64,000 nt of DNA from Dermacentor variabilis (GCF_050947875.1 NC_134574.1:102333469-102397468); one strand, 5' to 3'; shown: positions 10,753-23,790, numbered from the stretch's first letter. Translations and numbers: made by a program. The notes: generated from the letters alone by a model not told the origin.

Positions 10753-12189
10753 CTTCGCTGTGCTCGTTCACTCGGCTAGGCCGCCGCCGGCGCCCAGCAC
10801 AGGAACGGGCACCAAAGAGCGACGCTTTAAATTGTGAAGATCCCTACGCACTGTGAGAATCGATGTTATGCTATGCATTTTGCAGGTATTACTGGCTATC
10901 CAGCAACGGTCGTGATTCTTCAAAAAGTTGCCACAAGAACCAACGAGTATGCGTCACGAAGCAATTGCGTCTGTGACTCGAGCGTGTGTTTGACAACATC
11001 CGGAAACACGACGATGATCGCGTTAATGTGACGGCGATGGCATGATGACAATTTTGATTTCTTCCCACGAAGAAATGTTGTGCTGCATGTTCCATTACGA
11101 CCTGTATGATACCGAAGGCGGTACAATCTCGCGCGCGGTCGCGGCGGCGTTATCTACACTTCGTGAAAAAGACAGGGAGATGCTCGCCAATCCCAATGCA
11201 GGGGGCTTCCTCACACAACGTCTCAAACCATTATATGCCACCAGGAAAGAATGGCAGAAACCGACGCGCTCTCTCTCGTGACGCACGCGAAGGACATCGG
11301 CAAATTTGTGGAAGAACGGAAACTGGCGCGCACGCGCTCTCGTTCGTATCACGTGGCCTGACGTTCTCGCCAGTCGTCCCGAAGAGCTAGTCGGGATTGG
11401 CGAGCGAGAAAACATGCGTGCGATGGTGTCTTCCTTGTGTGTATGGTCACGCAAATGTGTACGGCAACGCAATGCCGAGCTCGGTTGGAGCCGCATCGCA
11501 GAGAACTTGTAGTCGTGGAAACAGGATGTGTTGACGTAATAAAGAAGGGTTGCACGAGAATATTTTGCCGCACTTGTCTATATACCGGTCGCGTTGCGCT
11601 TCACGGAGTAAAACAAATGTGTTTCTTTAGTCCATTCGCCCGTTTTCCACCTCGGTCGCTGGCGGTCAGTGGTCCGTGGTTGGCGGTCGGACATTCACCG
11701 CCAACTTACAGAGGTCATGTACTCTCGTGCAACCGATTGGTGGGGTGTGTGCCGGATGCCAGAATAAAAAGTTTCAGGTTAATATAAAATAACTTAGATA
11801 CGAATGTAGCGATCACACTTTTGCGACCTTGATGTAACATTTTTGCGGTAAAATAAATATATTGCCAAATTATTTTTATCCATCCAGGGCTTTCCCGGAG
11901 GTTCTGGAGATAGACAATGGGTGACAATGCGAAGGCCCGAATTCCGAAGCAGCATTCGAGGCTGACAATAATGCTTTTGCTTGGACGCTGCATGTGGCAA
12001 AGCCAGTGTCAAGCAGACACCATTTAATATTTCATTTGCTAATCGGTTTTGTTTACATCAAGTATGATGTATTACATGTGCTGTACCTTATATTGTAATT
12101 TTCTTTCATACCACAGTTGTAAGCGTGCCTGCGGGTGAATAAATTTGCTTGTCATCTGCGCATGCATACGTGTGTGCGGATAGCCGGGC
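10753..12189. other. Duplicated sequence without a recognised gene
   Basis: Matches 28599-30036 in copy 2 almost base for base. Overlapping open frames of about 70-130 codons occur on both strands near 11040-11790, but they are not conserved proteins I recognise. I list no gene. Confidence 0.5.
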
Positions 12190-12750
12190 TGTTAGGAATG
12201 GCCGTACGGGGTGACAACGTGCCAGCTTTCAGCCCTCTGCACGTGTTCCAATCCAACCGACGGGGCGCACATCAGAGAACTGCGAATAACCGGCAGCCAC
12301 GCGGCGCGGGGCCAGCTCAGGAATGTGCTACCCGGCGTGCCACCCGGGACGGAGCAGAGTTCTAGGATCTGACGTCGTCTCCGGACCTTTACACCTGTGT
12401 GTATGTGCGGCACTGAAACCCGTGCGGCACTGAGACCTGTGCAACACGTGTATGTGAGCCCGCCTCCTCCAAAAGGGCGGATCATCTTCGGTGACGTCGA
12501 ACTGGACGAACGTTTCCGTTCGCTTGGAATCAAAGGGGGGGGGGGACCAAGTGCTTATAAGCAGCGATTGCCGGCTGCAGAGCGTGCTCATCGTCGTGAG
12601 CTGTGTGCTCGTAAGCTGTTTGCTGTATGTTAGTCTTGCGGGCTCCATATGGGAGTCACGCTAGACTGTCGATGTATGTCTTGTCTAAAATGTTGATATG
12701 TAAATAAATCCTGTTCACCGAGTTCCTCTCTGCGATCTTCAACCCCTTCA
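12190..12750 (+). repeat. Older LTR with adjacent primer-binding site
   Basis: Begins TGTTAGGAATGG and ends CCCCTTCA. A TATA-like GCTTATAAGCAG lies near 12554 and an AATAAA near 12703, as expected for promoter and poly(A) signal of an LTR. Directly after it (12753 on) is TGGTGGCAGCGGCGAGA, which looks like a primer-binding site, so this is probably a 5' LTR whose element has been lost. It is also in copy 2, so it predates the duplication. Confidence 0.6.
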
Positions 12751-13164
12751 AATGGTGGCAGCGGCGAGATCGCCAGACGACTCCTATATCTGGTTGACAG
12801 CGGTAGGATCGTCCGACAACTCTGACAGGGCCTGCCGACGGGTGCTGTCGTACAAGAGCTTTGGGGCGTCTGAAGGCTCAGATGGCGTGTGGAACGCTCG
12901 GAAACGACAACCCTTCTTTATTCCAGCGGCACTCTTCCCCAATGGCGGGTACAGTAGGACAAAGCACCGCCACATATCTGCTGGTTAACGGTTCTGTTCT
13001 CTGCAGAAAAACGCAATGAAAGAATAAACGCTGCCTACTGACTTAACTACAACACCAGGAAGTCCGTACGGCGCTGGCGGCCACCGAGGTGACCCGCGAG
13101 TGCTGGCGGGGGGAAGGCCTCCACGACACGGGTTTTTCCGTTCTGAAGCGTACACCAATAAACA

Positions 13165-13659
13165 CCGTCACTATGGCTGCACAAATATTATATCGGAATA
13201 TGAGTGGTCTCCTCCACATTCTCGATGATGTTAAAGAACTGCAATATAAACATAATCCAAAGGTACTGTGTGTTCAAGAGATACATCGACATTCCAGTCC
13301 CAAGAAGGTTCTTCGGAGGATACGCCATCTTCCGAAAGGACCATGGCGAGGCTCAAGGCTCATACGGTGGTGTAGCGATCATGCCAGACAAGTGTGTTGC
13401 TTGTCATCATGTAGCACTTCGGAGAGCCCTTGAAAGCAGTGTCAGTGCGGGTAGTTATTTATAATCATTCGGTTACTGTCTGTTCCATATGCACACCATT
13501 TAATTATCAACTCATGAAAACACACTTCTGTGACCTCATAGATCAACTGCCAGAGCACTACATACTCATGGGTGAATTTAACGCTCAGAACACTTTGTGC
13601 AGAGACCCCGTTGTGACGCAAGAGGCCGGCACATTGAACATTTTCTCCTTACCCTGTGT
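13165..13659 (+). pseudogene. LINE endonuclease, 5' half (copy 1)
   Basis: Frames at 13089-13433, 13204-13464 and 13430-13660 read in turn through an APE-type endonuclease: VLCVQE near the start, YGGVAIM in the middle, and GEFNAQN where the family has a GDFNAHN-like motif. At least two frameshifts split it. It is the 5' part of a LINE whose 3' part is 14600-16231. The solo LTR at 13664-14374 interrupts it. The homologous piece in copy 2 is 31060-31660. Confidence 0.8.
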
Positions 13660-13663
13660 GCGT

Positions 13664-14374
13664 TGTTTGAATCGCACTGCTGGTACGATCTGTTGGGAAC
13701 TCGGCGCTGACGCCCGTGGTTGTACCTGGGTCGCAAGCCCCAAGGGTAGCGTTGGCCTGGCGGCCTGGGGTACAACTGGAAGCATCCGAAGGTCCCGGCA
13801 AAGCATGAGTCGACTGGTAACAACGAAACAACTTGTTTATTTTAACATCGCAAAGAGTTGGCGGTCAGGTTTGACCGAAGTAGAGAGACGGGAGAGCACT
13901 TCACTCAACAGAAGAAATCGGAGCCCTTCTTTTGGCGTCCGGGGGCAGCTGTTTTTATACTCTCGCAGTTGAGGGCAAGAAGGAACCCCTCAAAAGACGA
14001 GCACGTGAATGTACAATGGGCTAATGGTGACGCACACTGTCGTAGCGCTGCCGTAGCACCATGTCGAGCACGATCTCGTAGCACCCTGTCGTAGCGCTGC
14101 CGTAGCACCATGTCGAGCACGATCTCGTAGCACCCTGTCGTAGCGCTGCCGGTCGGGCACAATGACTGTAATGAGAGGATGATCCCTGCTTTCGCTTCGC
14201 CTGGTTCGGGCACAATGACTGGAATGAGAGGGTGATCCTTTGCGGTCGCATCGCCGCAGTCGCGCCTGGAAACACCTGGCGATGAGCGTTGCGGCGACGA
14301 CGATCGGGCCAAAATGTCTGCCGCCCCGCCGCAGTCGCGCCGGCAAAACCACGTGTCGCAGGCGAAACGCAACA
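13664..14374 (-). mobile_element. Solo LTR, 711 bp
   Basis: Begins TGTTTGAATC and ends CGCAACA on the plus strand, flanked by the 4-bp target duplication GCGT (13660-13663 and 14375-14378). Copy 2 lacks it and shows one GCAT at that point (31551-31554). The minus strand carries a TATA-like GTATAAAAAC (13951-13960) and AATAAA (13836-13841), giving its orientation. TG...CA ends with a 4-bp duplication fit a Ty3/gypsy LTR left after recombination between two LTRs. It splits the LINE endonuclease. A 49-bp tandem repeat lies inside at 14041-14150. Confidence 0.8.
14041..14150. repeat. 49-bp tandem repeat inside the solo LTR
   Basis: Units beginning CGTAGCGCTGCC start at 14041, 14090 and 14139, with the third incomplete. 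Confidence 0.9.
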
Positions 14375-14378
14375 GCGT

Positions 14379-14599
14379 GCCTGTTTTATAAATAGGAGCC
14401 CACTCCTTACAACTTCCAACATAACTTGTATTCGTCGATATAGATCAAGCAATCGGTTCTGCCTCTCTTTTGCCTGACCTCGATTTGAATGTCCTCTACA
14501 ATACCTTTGTAACTGACCACATTCCTATCACATCAAACTTAATAACACAGCACGAAACTCCTCCCCATATTCGCCGGTAGAAGTCGGTATCGGCTGACT
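14379..14599 (+). pseudogene. LINE endonuclease, C-terminal end (copy 1)
   Basis: Continues the endonuclease after the solo LTR, ending in the usual region before the linker to RT. It matches 31555-31776 in copy 2 until both diverge after GGCTGACTGG. Confidence 0.75.
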
Positions 14600-15812
14600 G
14601 GTGATCCGTCTGGCCACTGGCGCATTTAGGACAAGCCCTGTGGAAAGTATATATGTAGAGTCAGATGAGTGGCCACTCCATCTTCAAAGAACAAACATCA
14701 GCTTAACGTATTTTCTCAAGGTTCCCTCTAATAAGGAACATCCGTGTTTCACAACCGCTAAGGACTTGACCTGTGAAACACTTTTTCATAACAGACCCTC
14801 TATGAGACTTCCTTTCTCACTGCGTGCAAGAGAACTTAGCGCGGAAATGGTAGTCCCAGTTCTCGAACAACGCCTAGTGCCTCCAGCTAAGCTAGTACCG
14901 CCCTGGGAGTGGCAGCTGATAGAGTGTGACACATCCTTTGTAGAGGTCACTAAACATGCGCCTGAGACACATATCAAAATGCACTTCTTGGAGCTCCAGT
15001 ACAAGTACTTGTGCACAGAGTTTTGCAAAGACGTTTCTAAGTCGCATGCCGGGGTGTCCTACGCAGCCATTGGCCCATCCTTCTCGGAATCCGGTGTACT
15101 GCACCCTGAAACAAGTATATTTACGGCTGAGGCCCATGCACTATTGTCGGCTGTGAAGCATATCAGAAAATCAAATCTTCATAAAACAATTTTATTTACA
15201 GACTCCTTAAGCGTCGTAAAAGCCTTGAAGTCACACTGTAAACACAGAAACCCCGTAATTACTGAGCTCTATTCCATTCTCTGTAGTGCGTACACGTCTA
15301 ACCAGCATGTCGTTATATGCTGGGTGCCTGGACATAGGGTCATCGAGGGTAACGATCTAGTAGACCAAATGGCCACATCAATTTCATTGCACACAGTTAA
15401 TCCTACTGCTTCGGTCCCAGTCTCAGACGTGAAGCCTTTTTTAAGAAGGAAACTGCGAAACCACTGGCAACGTAAGTGGGACGCAGAAGTAAACAACAAA
15501 TTATACGTGATAAAGCCACAGTTAGGTTTTTGGCCCTCCGTAACAAAATCACGGCGAACAGATGTCCTATTCTGTCGCCTCAGAATAGGACACACATTTA
15601 GGACCCATCATTTTCTACTTACTGGAAGTGAACCTCCAACCTGTGGCAGATGCGGTGAGAGGCTAACCGTCCTCCATGTCCTCTTGGAGTGTCGGAAAGC
15701 TGAAACTGAAAGAAAGAAACATTTTCCGCTAGCATACCGTTATTACATCCCTCTGCACCCGGCTATGTTTTTTAACCGCTTTTTAACACCAAGGCAGTCC
15801 TCGACTTCTTAA
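14600..15812 (+). pseudogene. LINE RT thumb, RNase H and C-terminal Cys/His region
   Basis: A 403-codon open frame without its own ATG; the frame opens on GTG at 14601. It starts with the LATGAFRTSP segment typical of the region after the RT palm. RNase H follows with the acidic set D144, E177, D201 and D255 (numbering from 14601) plus WVPGH. Near the end a CX2C...HX4C motif (CGRCGERLTVLHVLLEC) fits the C-terminal finger of I-group LINEs. RT fingers and palm are missing: the frame joins directly to the endonuclease piece ending at 14599. It is about 75-80% similar by eye to the RNase H piece at 33176-33580, so it belongs to a related but different copy. Confidence 0.88.
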
Positions 15813-16231
15813 AGGATGTAGTTCTACACGAAATAAGCCGATTAAATTCGTAGAGCATCCTCGCTCCAGAGGATGCCGCTGCGATAATTGTTTTGAATAG
15901 CACATGCCTCCAGGCCCTTGTGTTGAAAGGGCTCTAAGGAAGCAGTAGTGCTCTAGCATATCTTAAATAATCTGATATATTTTTAGACATCATATCATTC
16001 TTTTTAAATGCGTCTTATTGTTCATAGAACACGTCATAAGTCATCGCCATAATCTTATTATACAGATTTTACGCACTTTAGCGCGATCATATTTAAGGCC
16101 CCTCTACAGCCACGTCATACCAACTTCATAGAACTCATGATTTCACTGCAAACTCATTAACACGGACAGGGCGCTCTTCGGCCATAATTGGCCCTTGCGC
16201 CATAAAACATCAAACATTCATTCATTCATTC
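15813..16231 (+). mobile_element. LINE 3' untranslated region and (CATT)n tail
   Basis: Follows the RNase H frame and ends in GGCCCTTGCGCCATAAAACA and a short (CATT)n run at 16215-16231, the 3' end of this LINE family. A related 3' end is at 49700-50040. Confidence 0.8.
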
Positions 16232-16445
16232 GGAGGTCGTAAATAAAAGATTATTTTGCTGCGCCAAACTCTTACCAAAAGGTCTCTGCACTGTTAAGGC
16301 TGCAGAGTATTGTTAAAATTACAATTAAAAATGCTACTGAGAACGGCAGGACGGGAACAGGGGTTTGCTTAACAGGTACGCGAAAAAAAAAAAAAAAAGT
16401 CTTTCGGCTCCAATAGCAATGACGTGTCCTCATACGGTCTGCATA

Positions 16446-16735
16446 TTACCTTCAATGTATGTGCCATCGTAAAGTCCTTCAGCATTTGTACGAAGTCTGC
16501 GCCAAAAATTGACTCAGTGAATCAGCAATATACCATGGCAAGTGTACCTGTGGTGTACCCGCTGCAGTGCAAATAGGCCTCCAGTGTGAGGTATTACCTT
16601 CAAAATCTATGCCTTCGTAAACTCTTTCAGCATTGGCGTGAAGTCGGCCCCAAAAATTCACTCAGTGACTCAGTCATATGACATGGGAAGTGTGCCTATA
16701 GTGTCACCGCTGCAGTGCAAATAGCCTTCCAGCCA
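16446..16735 (+). repeat. 145-bp tandem array, left half
   Basis: Two diverged units start at 16446 and 16594. Each contains CTTCGTAAA-like, CACTCAGTGACTCAG-like and CCGCTGCAGTGCAAATA phrases. The array resumes at 17330 after the LINE insertion. Confidence 0.82.
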
Positions 16736-16737
16736 GA

Positions 16738-17325
16738 TCATCATCATCATCAACCTGGTTACGCCCACTGCAGGGCAAAGGCCTCTCCCATACTTCCCCG
16801 GTCATGTACTAATTGTGGCCATGTTCTCCCTGCACACTTCTTAATCTCATCCGCCAAACTAAGTTTCTGCCGCCCCCTGCTACGTTTCCCTTCCCTTGGA
16901 ATCCAGTCCGTAACCCTTAATGACTATCGGTTATCTTCCCTCCTCATTACATGTCCTGCCCATGCCCCATTTCTTTTTCTCGATTTCAACTAAGATGGCA
17001 TTAACTCGCGTTTGTTCCCTCACCCAATCTGCTCTTTTCTTAGGCCTTAACGTTACACTCATCATTTTCATTTCCATAGCTCGTTGCGTCGTCCACAATT
17101 TAAGTAGAACCCTTTTCGTAAGCCTCCAGGTTTCTGCCCCGTACGTGAGTACTGGTAAGACACAGCTTTTATACATTTTTCTCTTGAGGGATAACGGCAA
17201 CCTGCTGTTCATAATCTGAGAATGCCTGCCCAACGCACCCCAGCCCATTCTTATTCTGATTATTTCAGTCTCATGATCGGGATCCGCGGTCACTACCTGT
17301 TCTAAGGAGATGTCTTAATACATCC
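16738..17325 (-). mobile_element. RTE-like LINE, 3' fragment
   Basis: On the minus strand 17293-16931 encodes the end of a reverse transcriptase: GWGALGRHSQIM, then SCVLPVLTYGAETW, then a QRAMEMKMM segment and KWGMGR. This pattern is the C-terminus of the endonuclease-reverse transcriptase type (RTE-like). The 3' end is a (GAT)n tail, seen as ATCATCATCATCATC at 16738-16752. It is inserted between units of the 145-bp array and is 5' truncated. Confidence 0.8.
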
Positions 17326-17329
17326 GTCC

Positions 17330-17610
17330 AAATATTACCTTCCAAATTTATGCATTCGTAAACTCTATTAGCATTCGTACGATGTCTGCCCCAAAAATTC
17401 ACTCAGTGACTCAGCAATGACATGGGAAGTGTACATATGGTATAGCCGCTGCAGTGCAAATATTCTTCCAGCGGGATATTACTTTCCAAAATATACGCCT
17501 TCGTAAACTATTTCAACATTTCAGTATTGGTACGAGGTCTGCCCTAAAGATTCACTCAGTGACTCACCAATGACATGGGAAGTGTACATATGGGGTAGCC
17601 GCTCCGCTTG
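17330..17610 (+). repeat. 145-bp tandem array, right half
   Basis: Two further units, starting near 17335 and 17478, share the same internal phrases. One unit is in duplication copy 1 at 2906-3045 and one near 46690-46800. Confidence 0.82.
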
Positions 17611-18590
17611 AAAAACCCGGTTAACTTCTTGTACTGGCCTGACTGTTGTACATTACAAGGCAGGATTCTATGCGCACACTTCGCGCAATCACTTTTATTG
17701 CCGTAGCAATCTGAACCCTCCAGGGTCATTTCTGCCGTCGGCGTCACCATGAGGTTCAGTATCAAATCCAAAGGCAATAAAATCGTCGCCCTGAGTGAAA
17801 GTGTGCGAGGGTGAGCCGTATATCGCGGCTCAATCTCTCGGCCGCAAGCGAGGAGAGCAGGGAGGAAGCGTAACGTCTTACGTCGCGCGCTAATCTCCGC
17901 GGCTGCCCGGACGGCACGGGCAGTCGCCCTCATCCGCCAGGAGCGCTGTACCTTGCAAGCCATGTGCAACGGGGACAGTCCACCGCGCAAATCTTTTCAC
18001 GACTTAGTTCGCGTTGATGTTAGACGTGGCACGAAGGTGAATTCGATCGCTGCTGCGGCCGCGCTTCCTCACTCCAGCGTTTGACAGCCAGTTTCCGAAG
18101 TTATCGAGTGAGATGTCTTCATACTTGCTTGTGCGCGTGTGAAACCACGCTTTTAATTTATTTAGGCATACTATATTTAAAAGTTTATACGGCCGATAAA
18201 GCTAGTACACTATCTTCGTATAGCTCTTCATTATGTTCCTATCACAATCGATGCTTGGCCTTTCGGGAGAAACTGATGCTTTCTTTTATTTCATGTCAAA
18301 ATAGACAGCGACGAACAGCCGCCAACTAGCCCCGCGCTAACATGAAAACATGTCGATGGCGTGCGTGTGTTCTCTTGTGTTCAGTGACCGCCCAAGGGCT
18401 GTTAAAAGTATATCATATGCATTTGGTTTGAGAAAGTGGCCTGTTCATCGAATTTTGAGAGAAGTCTTTGAAATAAAGAAAAAATTATTTCCACCGAGAT
18501 GGTGCCGAAACCGCTGAAGTCTATAAAGGGTGCGACAAAAATATAGTTGCATTGATTCGAAAACTTCCTACGAAAACGATAAATTCTTGC

Positions 18591-19711
18591 ATGGTTGGTC
18601 ATCGGTCGTTCCTCGTGGCGTGCCTTCGGTGCATCGACGGTTTCGAGGAGAGTGTGCAAGATAGCATATCGACGGAGCTCCTCGATACGTATGTGTTTCG
18701 GCAGCCTCGTGATGACGCGTGGAGGTGTTCTGAAAACTACCGCGCACTGTCCAGGCTATCCGAGGAAGAAGGTCCTAACAGTCATATATACGCTCGCGAT
18801 TTCCTCAAACCATTAACAAGTTTTTGGCATACGTCGGTACTTGTTGCACACGTGCGGAACCAGATTACTTTTCTGAGGTGCATAGTCTTGTGCCAGGTCC
18901 GACGAAGGTGAGCGATCCACGCTTACACTGTGCCGGTGTGGTCAATAGGTATCCTGAGTACGCGGTCTGGTTTTTCCGCTCGCTGCAATGGTGCGCCTCG
19001 TGGTGTGAGCTGGTTCGCCCTGCGTGATGTCTCGGATCCCCAAGTACGTTGTCTTCTCCGGAGATGGCCACACCTCAGATTTCGTGTAGGCAGTGGTCAA
19101 TTAAGTCAAGTGCCATCTACTTGGTCGTGACGAAGTCCATAACGTGGCGTCATCCACGTAAATTGTGAAGCCCAGTTCGGGAGTGGCCTGTAATCGCTCA
19201 GCCAGACCTATCAGCGTTAAATATCAGAGATCGACAATAGGGGGCCTTGTGGGTCTTCCCCCATGTTTGGGTACACCTTCCCGACGTCTCCGTCTACCCG
19301 TACGGAAAAACGGCGATATTTAAAGAAGGAGCGGACAAAGTTGAGTGGGTGGCTTCTCTTTCCCTGCCTGTGTGCTTCCTCGATCATCACCTCGTGCGCC
19401 ACAGTGTGAAAACCTTTCGGGAAGTGCACCACCACCAGGATGCTCCGGTGGCGGTGTACTCGACCGAGCGCCTTGCGACACATTATACCTTCCTCCACAA
19501 GCAGGATGCTGTTATGAGTGCCAAGGTTTCGTCGAAACCCTGGCTGGGCTTGGTGGAATTGGCCCTCTGTTTCTAGAAAGTGCGATATGGGTGTCAGGGC
19601 TTCTGGTTCAGCGAGCTCGCACGCATTAACTGTGAGTGATCCGGGTTGCATGTTCGACAGTATATCTGGCTGTTTGGTTTCGGTATCGCTGTGGCTATGG
19701 AATGCGTCCAT
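18591..19711 (-). pseudogene. LINE reverse transcriptase fragment
   Basis: Read on the minus strand, 19711-19217 carries RT fingers and palm (HQAQPGFRRNLGTHNS, a degenerate palm motif, then RSHPLNFVRSFF and PQGPLL). The next frame holds the FTIYVDDATLW active-site motif near 19140-19160. Another frame at 18990-18640 holds the thumb (RVLRIPIDHTG, VCQKLVNGLRKSRA) with stop codons. So the whole palm-to-thumb order is present but broken by at least two frameshifts. The shared thumb piece is also at 49276-49680. Confidence 0.82.
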
Positions 19712-19767
19712 CGAGCTTGGATTTCACCATTGGCGCACTGCGGTAATGTTGCTTAGTTGCTTTTTAC

Positions 19768-19815
19768 GTCCGCACATTACGCGTGCGATGCTCTACCAAT
19801 TCAGCTACCACGGCG
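19768..19815 (-). repeat. tRNA-derived SINE, 5' fragment
   Basis: The minus strand reads like the 5' half of a tRNA (GTGGTAGCTGAATTGGTAGA), with box A but no box B, cut off after about 48 bases. Confidence 0.5.
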
Positions 19816-19876
19816 CCGTTCTTCCATCCACTTTCCGGAGTACTTATGTGTGACTACTAGAACTAACCTTGGGAGT

Positions 19877-21267
<1,391 letters not shown>

Positions 21268-21520
21268 ATTGCCGCCACCATCGCACAATCGGTAATGCAA
21301 CACGCGCGTAACGTAAAGGTTGTGGGTTCGACTCACACCGTCAGGAAGTTGTCTTTCTTTCCTTAATTTCACTTTAGGTCCTAATTATTATATATTAGTC
21401 AAAAACTAGAAGTAATTTCTTCTAATCGTTCATTTTCTTGATTATCCGTCGGATTTATGCAGTTGTTACTAACGATAAATCCGGTCCCTCGGTTCTTCTG
21501 GTCCATTACATGACAACCGG
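21268..21520 (+). repeat. tRNA-derived SINE
   Basis: A tRNA-like head with box B (GGTTCGACTC, 21325-21334) is preceded by a degenerate box A region, and followed by the TTGTCTTTCTTTCC-type body of a tick tRNA-SINE. The head is too mutated to be a functional tRNA. Confidence 0.6.
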
Positions 21521-22328
21521 TTATTTTTATTTTTGTTTACCAATTAGTTTTTCTTGCAGTCTATTCATGCAGCATTTTTATCTTTTTGCGTTCCGACCAG
21601 TGATGATTTCCTTGTAACAGACCCTTTATTTCGTCTATGGCGCAAGAATGCTCCACTAGCTTTTTCTTGTCCTTTAACAAAACTTCTTATATTTTTCCAG
21701 CATCTGTGCATTTATCGCATTTGCAAACCTAGTCGTACAGCAGCCTGTCATTCTTGGAAACCTTGTTGGCGACCAGGCTCTAAAGACGTAAAAAGGATAT
21801 TCCTGCAGTTCTTTTTACGACAGCTTCAGTGATGTTCTTGCTTAAAGTGACCATAATCGCCCGTGATAGCTGACTGTCCATTCAGTATATACAAGCGTGT
21901 TACCTAGTTATGCCGAAATAAACATACCGGCCGAAAGAGATACGTCTGCATTTTTCTATTCGATGTTCGATACCTAACATTAGTATTCGATTGATATTCG
22001 AAAAAGAAGTCAATATTCACCCACATCTAATATTTATTACATAACGAATGATGACAGCTTAAATTTTTCGTTAGGATCAGGTAGGAAGGTTACAAATACG
22101 GCGCGACTCAAAAGAACGCAAGTAAAATAGTTTTCGTAGCATGAAAATTCTTCATTACTCTACATTATCCCTAGATTTGTTGTGGTTTTGGATGTTCTCG
22201 TGGTAGGAGAACTAAATTCTGCGGAACGCGCTCGACCTCGTATTGGCAACATGGCGACGCCTATTGTCGAAGCTTTCTAAAGCTCAAATTTTGCATTTTC
22301 GCCCAGTATCTACGTGAAATCCGCCGTA
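21521..22328. other. No recognised gene
   Basis: AT-rich spacer ending at the left edge of duplication copy 2. A 92-codon frame at 21554-21832 shows no recognisable domain. Confidence 0.5.
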
Positions 22329-23749
22329 GAGTGCTGATTGGTCCCAAAGGATTGAGAAACGGAAGGGATTTGTTCCGGCCCGCGTAACCTAGCTCTGCAG
22401 TTCTCTTATTTTTCGCCTTTTTTATGCAGTTTATGTGTCTTATTCACCTGTTGTCATCTAAATCTGGACATAAAACTTATTCCATGCGGTTTTGGTAGAT
22501 TAGCTTACCGACACGCTTGAGCGCATTCAAAACGAAATGCGTTTAGTGACACAACTGAAACCGCAATGTCTCGACGTATTCGAATCTGTTTTGTAAATGA
22601 CAAAGAAACATCAATATTGTGAGCACAATGTAAATGCTATGATGGCCACCCTGTGGTAAAGCACAATGACAAAGTGAGGGCTGCCAATGCGAAGGCAACT
22701 GTTTCTGTGTAGTAACGGAGCTTATGCGTCGTACAGCGAGTTTCGGCCGTCCTAGAGGTGCATTCTAGAAGACCATTCTTTGAAGCAAATTTTCTAGCTT
22801 ATAATTTGGCACAATATCACCTATTGCTAATTTGAGTCACTACAAGTATCGCTGGTTACAATATAGAAAAGCTTGCCATGAAGGCAGGAAAATGTCCCTG
22901 AATCTAACGACAACATCGCTAAAGTGGCAACACTGATTAAATACAGATAAGATAGTAAAGCACAACTGGTTTTGTGTTTTCAAAGATGGTTAGTTTAGAC
23001 GCCCCGACAAGCACTGAATGATGCAAGAAATTTTAGGTTAAACTTGTTTTCGACTGCCCACTAGCAAGGCCTGTTCCGCAGGCCACTGGAAGCACGAAGC
23101 ACCGTACTCTTAAATGCTTACTGCGCCCGGCTAAGCGTTAACTGCTGCAGCACCTGGTGGTGAGGCCCGAAAGACAATCCGAGCTGCCCGAGCAAGGGAT
23201 ACGGAATTTTAAAAAAATTGGAGGACGCTTAAGCTTCTCCTTTAAGAATTGAACGCGATAGCACTGAAAGTTCCTTGACTTCTCCTCACGCTTCCTGGCA
23301 ACTGTAGCTCATGCAACCGTATAGTTTGTACCGGGAAACGCTGGCGGCGAACGCTGTGCTCGAAGGCCAGCTTTCTGGTGAAAAGGCGGGCTCTTGCGTG
23401 GGCTGATCTCGGAGGTTGTGCAGAGTCGCGCCAAACCTCAAACGGCAGCTGGAAAAAGGGTTTGTGTTTGAGTTTCTACGTAACACTATTATGTTGTATT
23501 CAAATTACAATCCGACGCTGTCATCTCTGTTGGTTCCGCACAAGTCGCAGTTTGCGAATTTTTTGACGCATTTTACTTCGAGAAATTCATTTATTTCAGT
23601 AACGCTTATGCGCCACGAAGAGGGCCTGGGCAGTTCTAGATGCGTCGCTCGGGATTGTAGTTTTCTCACGGGCAATGCCACCGACACCGGATTTACCGCG
23701 ATGCGGAGCACTTAAAACTGTCACGTTAGAACCGCACTTTTTTGGGTGT

Positions 23750-23751
23750 AA

Positions 23752-23790
<39 letters not shown>

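Larger units (their letters stand above)
1..14599 (+). repeat. Segmental duplication, copy 1
   Basis: This block is repeated in the same order and orientation at 22329-31776. The match begins at base 1, so it probably continues left of the window, and it ends abruptly at 14599. Similarity is lower in the first few hundred bases (roughly one difference in ten to fifteen) and very high around 4100-5700, where only scattered substitutions are visible. Apart from small indels, copy 1 is longer because of two insertions absent from copy 2: an LTR retrotransposon at 6189-10747 and a solo LTR at 13664-14374. Bases 1-2279 have no recognisable gene; they hold a (TAAA)n tract and a 67-bp minisatellite. 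Open frames here are short and unconvincing. Confidence 0.93.
16240..18590 (+). repeat. Family R repeat, diverged copy, interrupted
   Basis: Follows the module order of 2280-4000: AT-rich module (16240-16440), the 145-bp tandem module, the CpG-rich module (17640-17890), and the long module to about 18590. An RTE-like LINE (16738-17325) splits the tandem module. At 18590 it joins a LINE RT fragment at the same place as the copy ending at 49275. Confidence 0.65.

Noticed and set aside
13665..14374. The 711-bp insertion considered as a DNA transposon because its ends are loosely inverted (GTTG-TTT-CGC).
   Set aside because: TGTT...AACA ends, a 4-bp target duplication, a TATA-like box and an AATAAA in the same orientation fit a solo LTR better.
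21288..21345. A possible tRNA gene with box B GGTTCGACTC.
   Set aside because: The head does not fold into a proper cloverleaf by eye and is followed by SINE body sequence.
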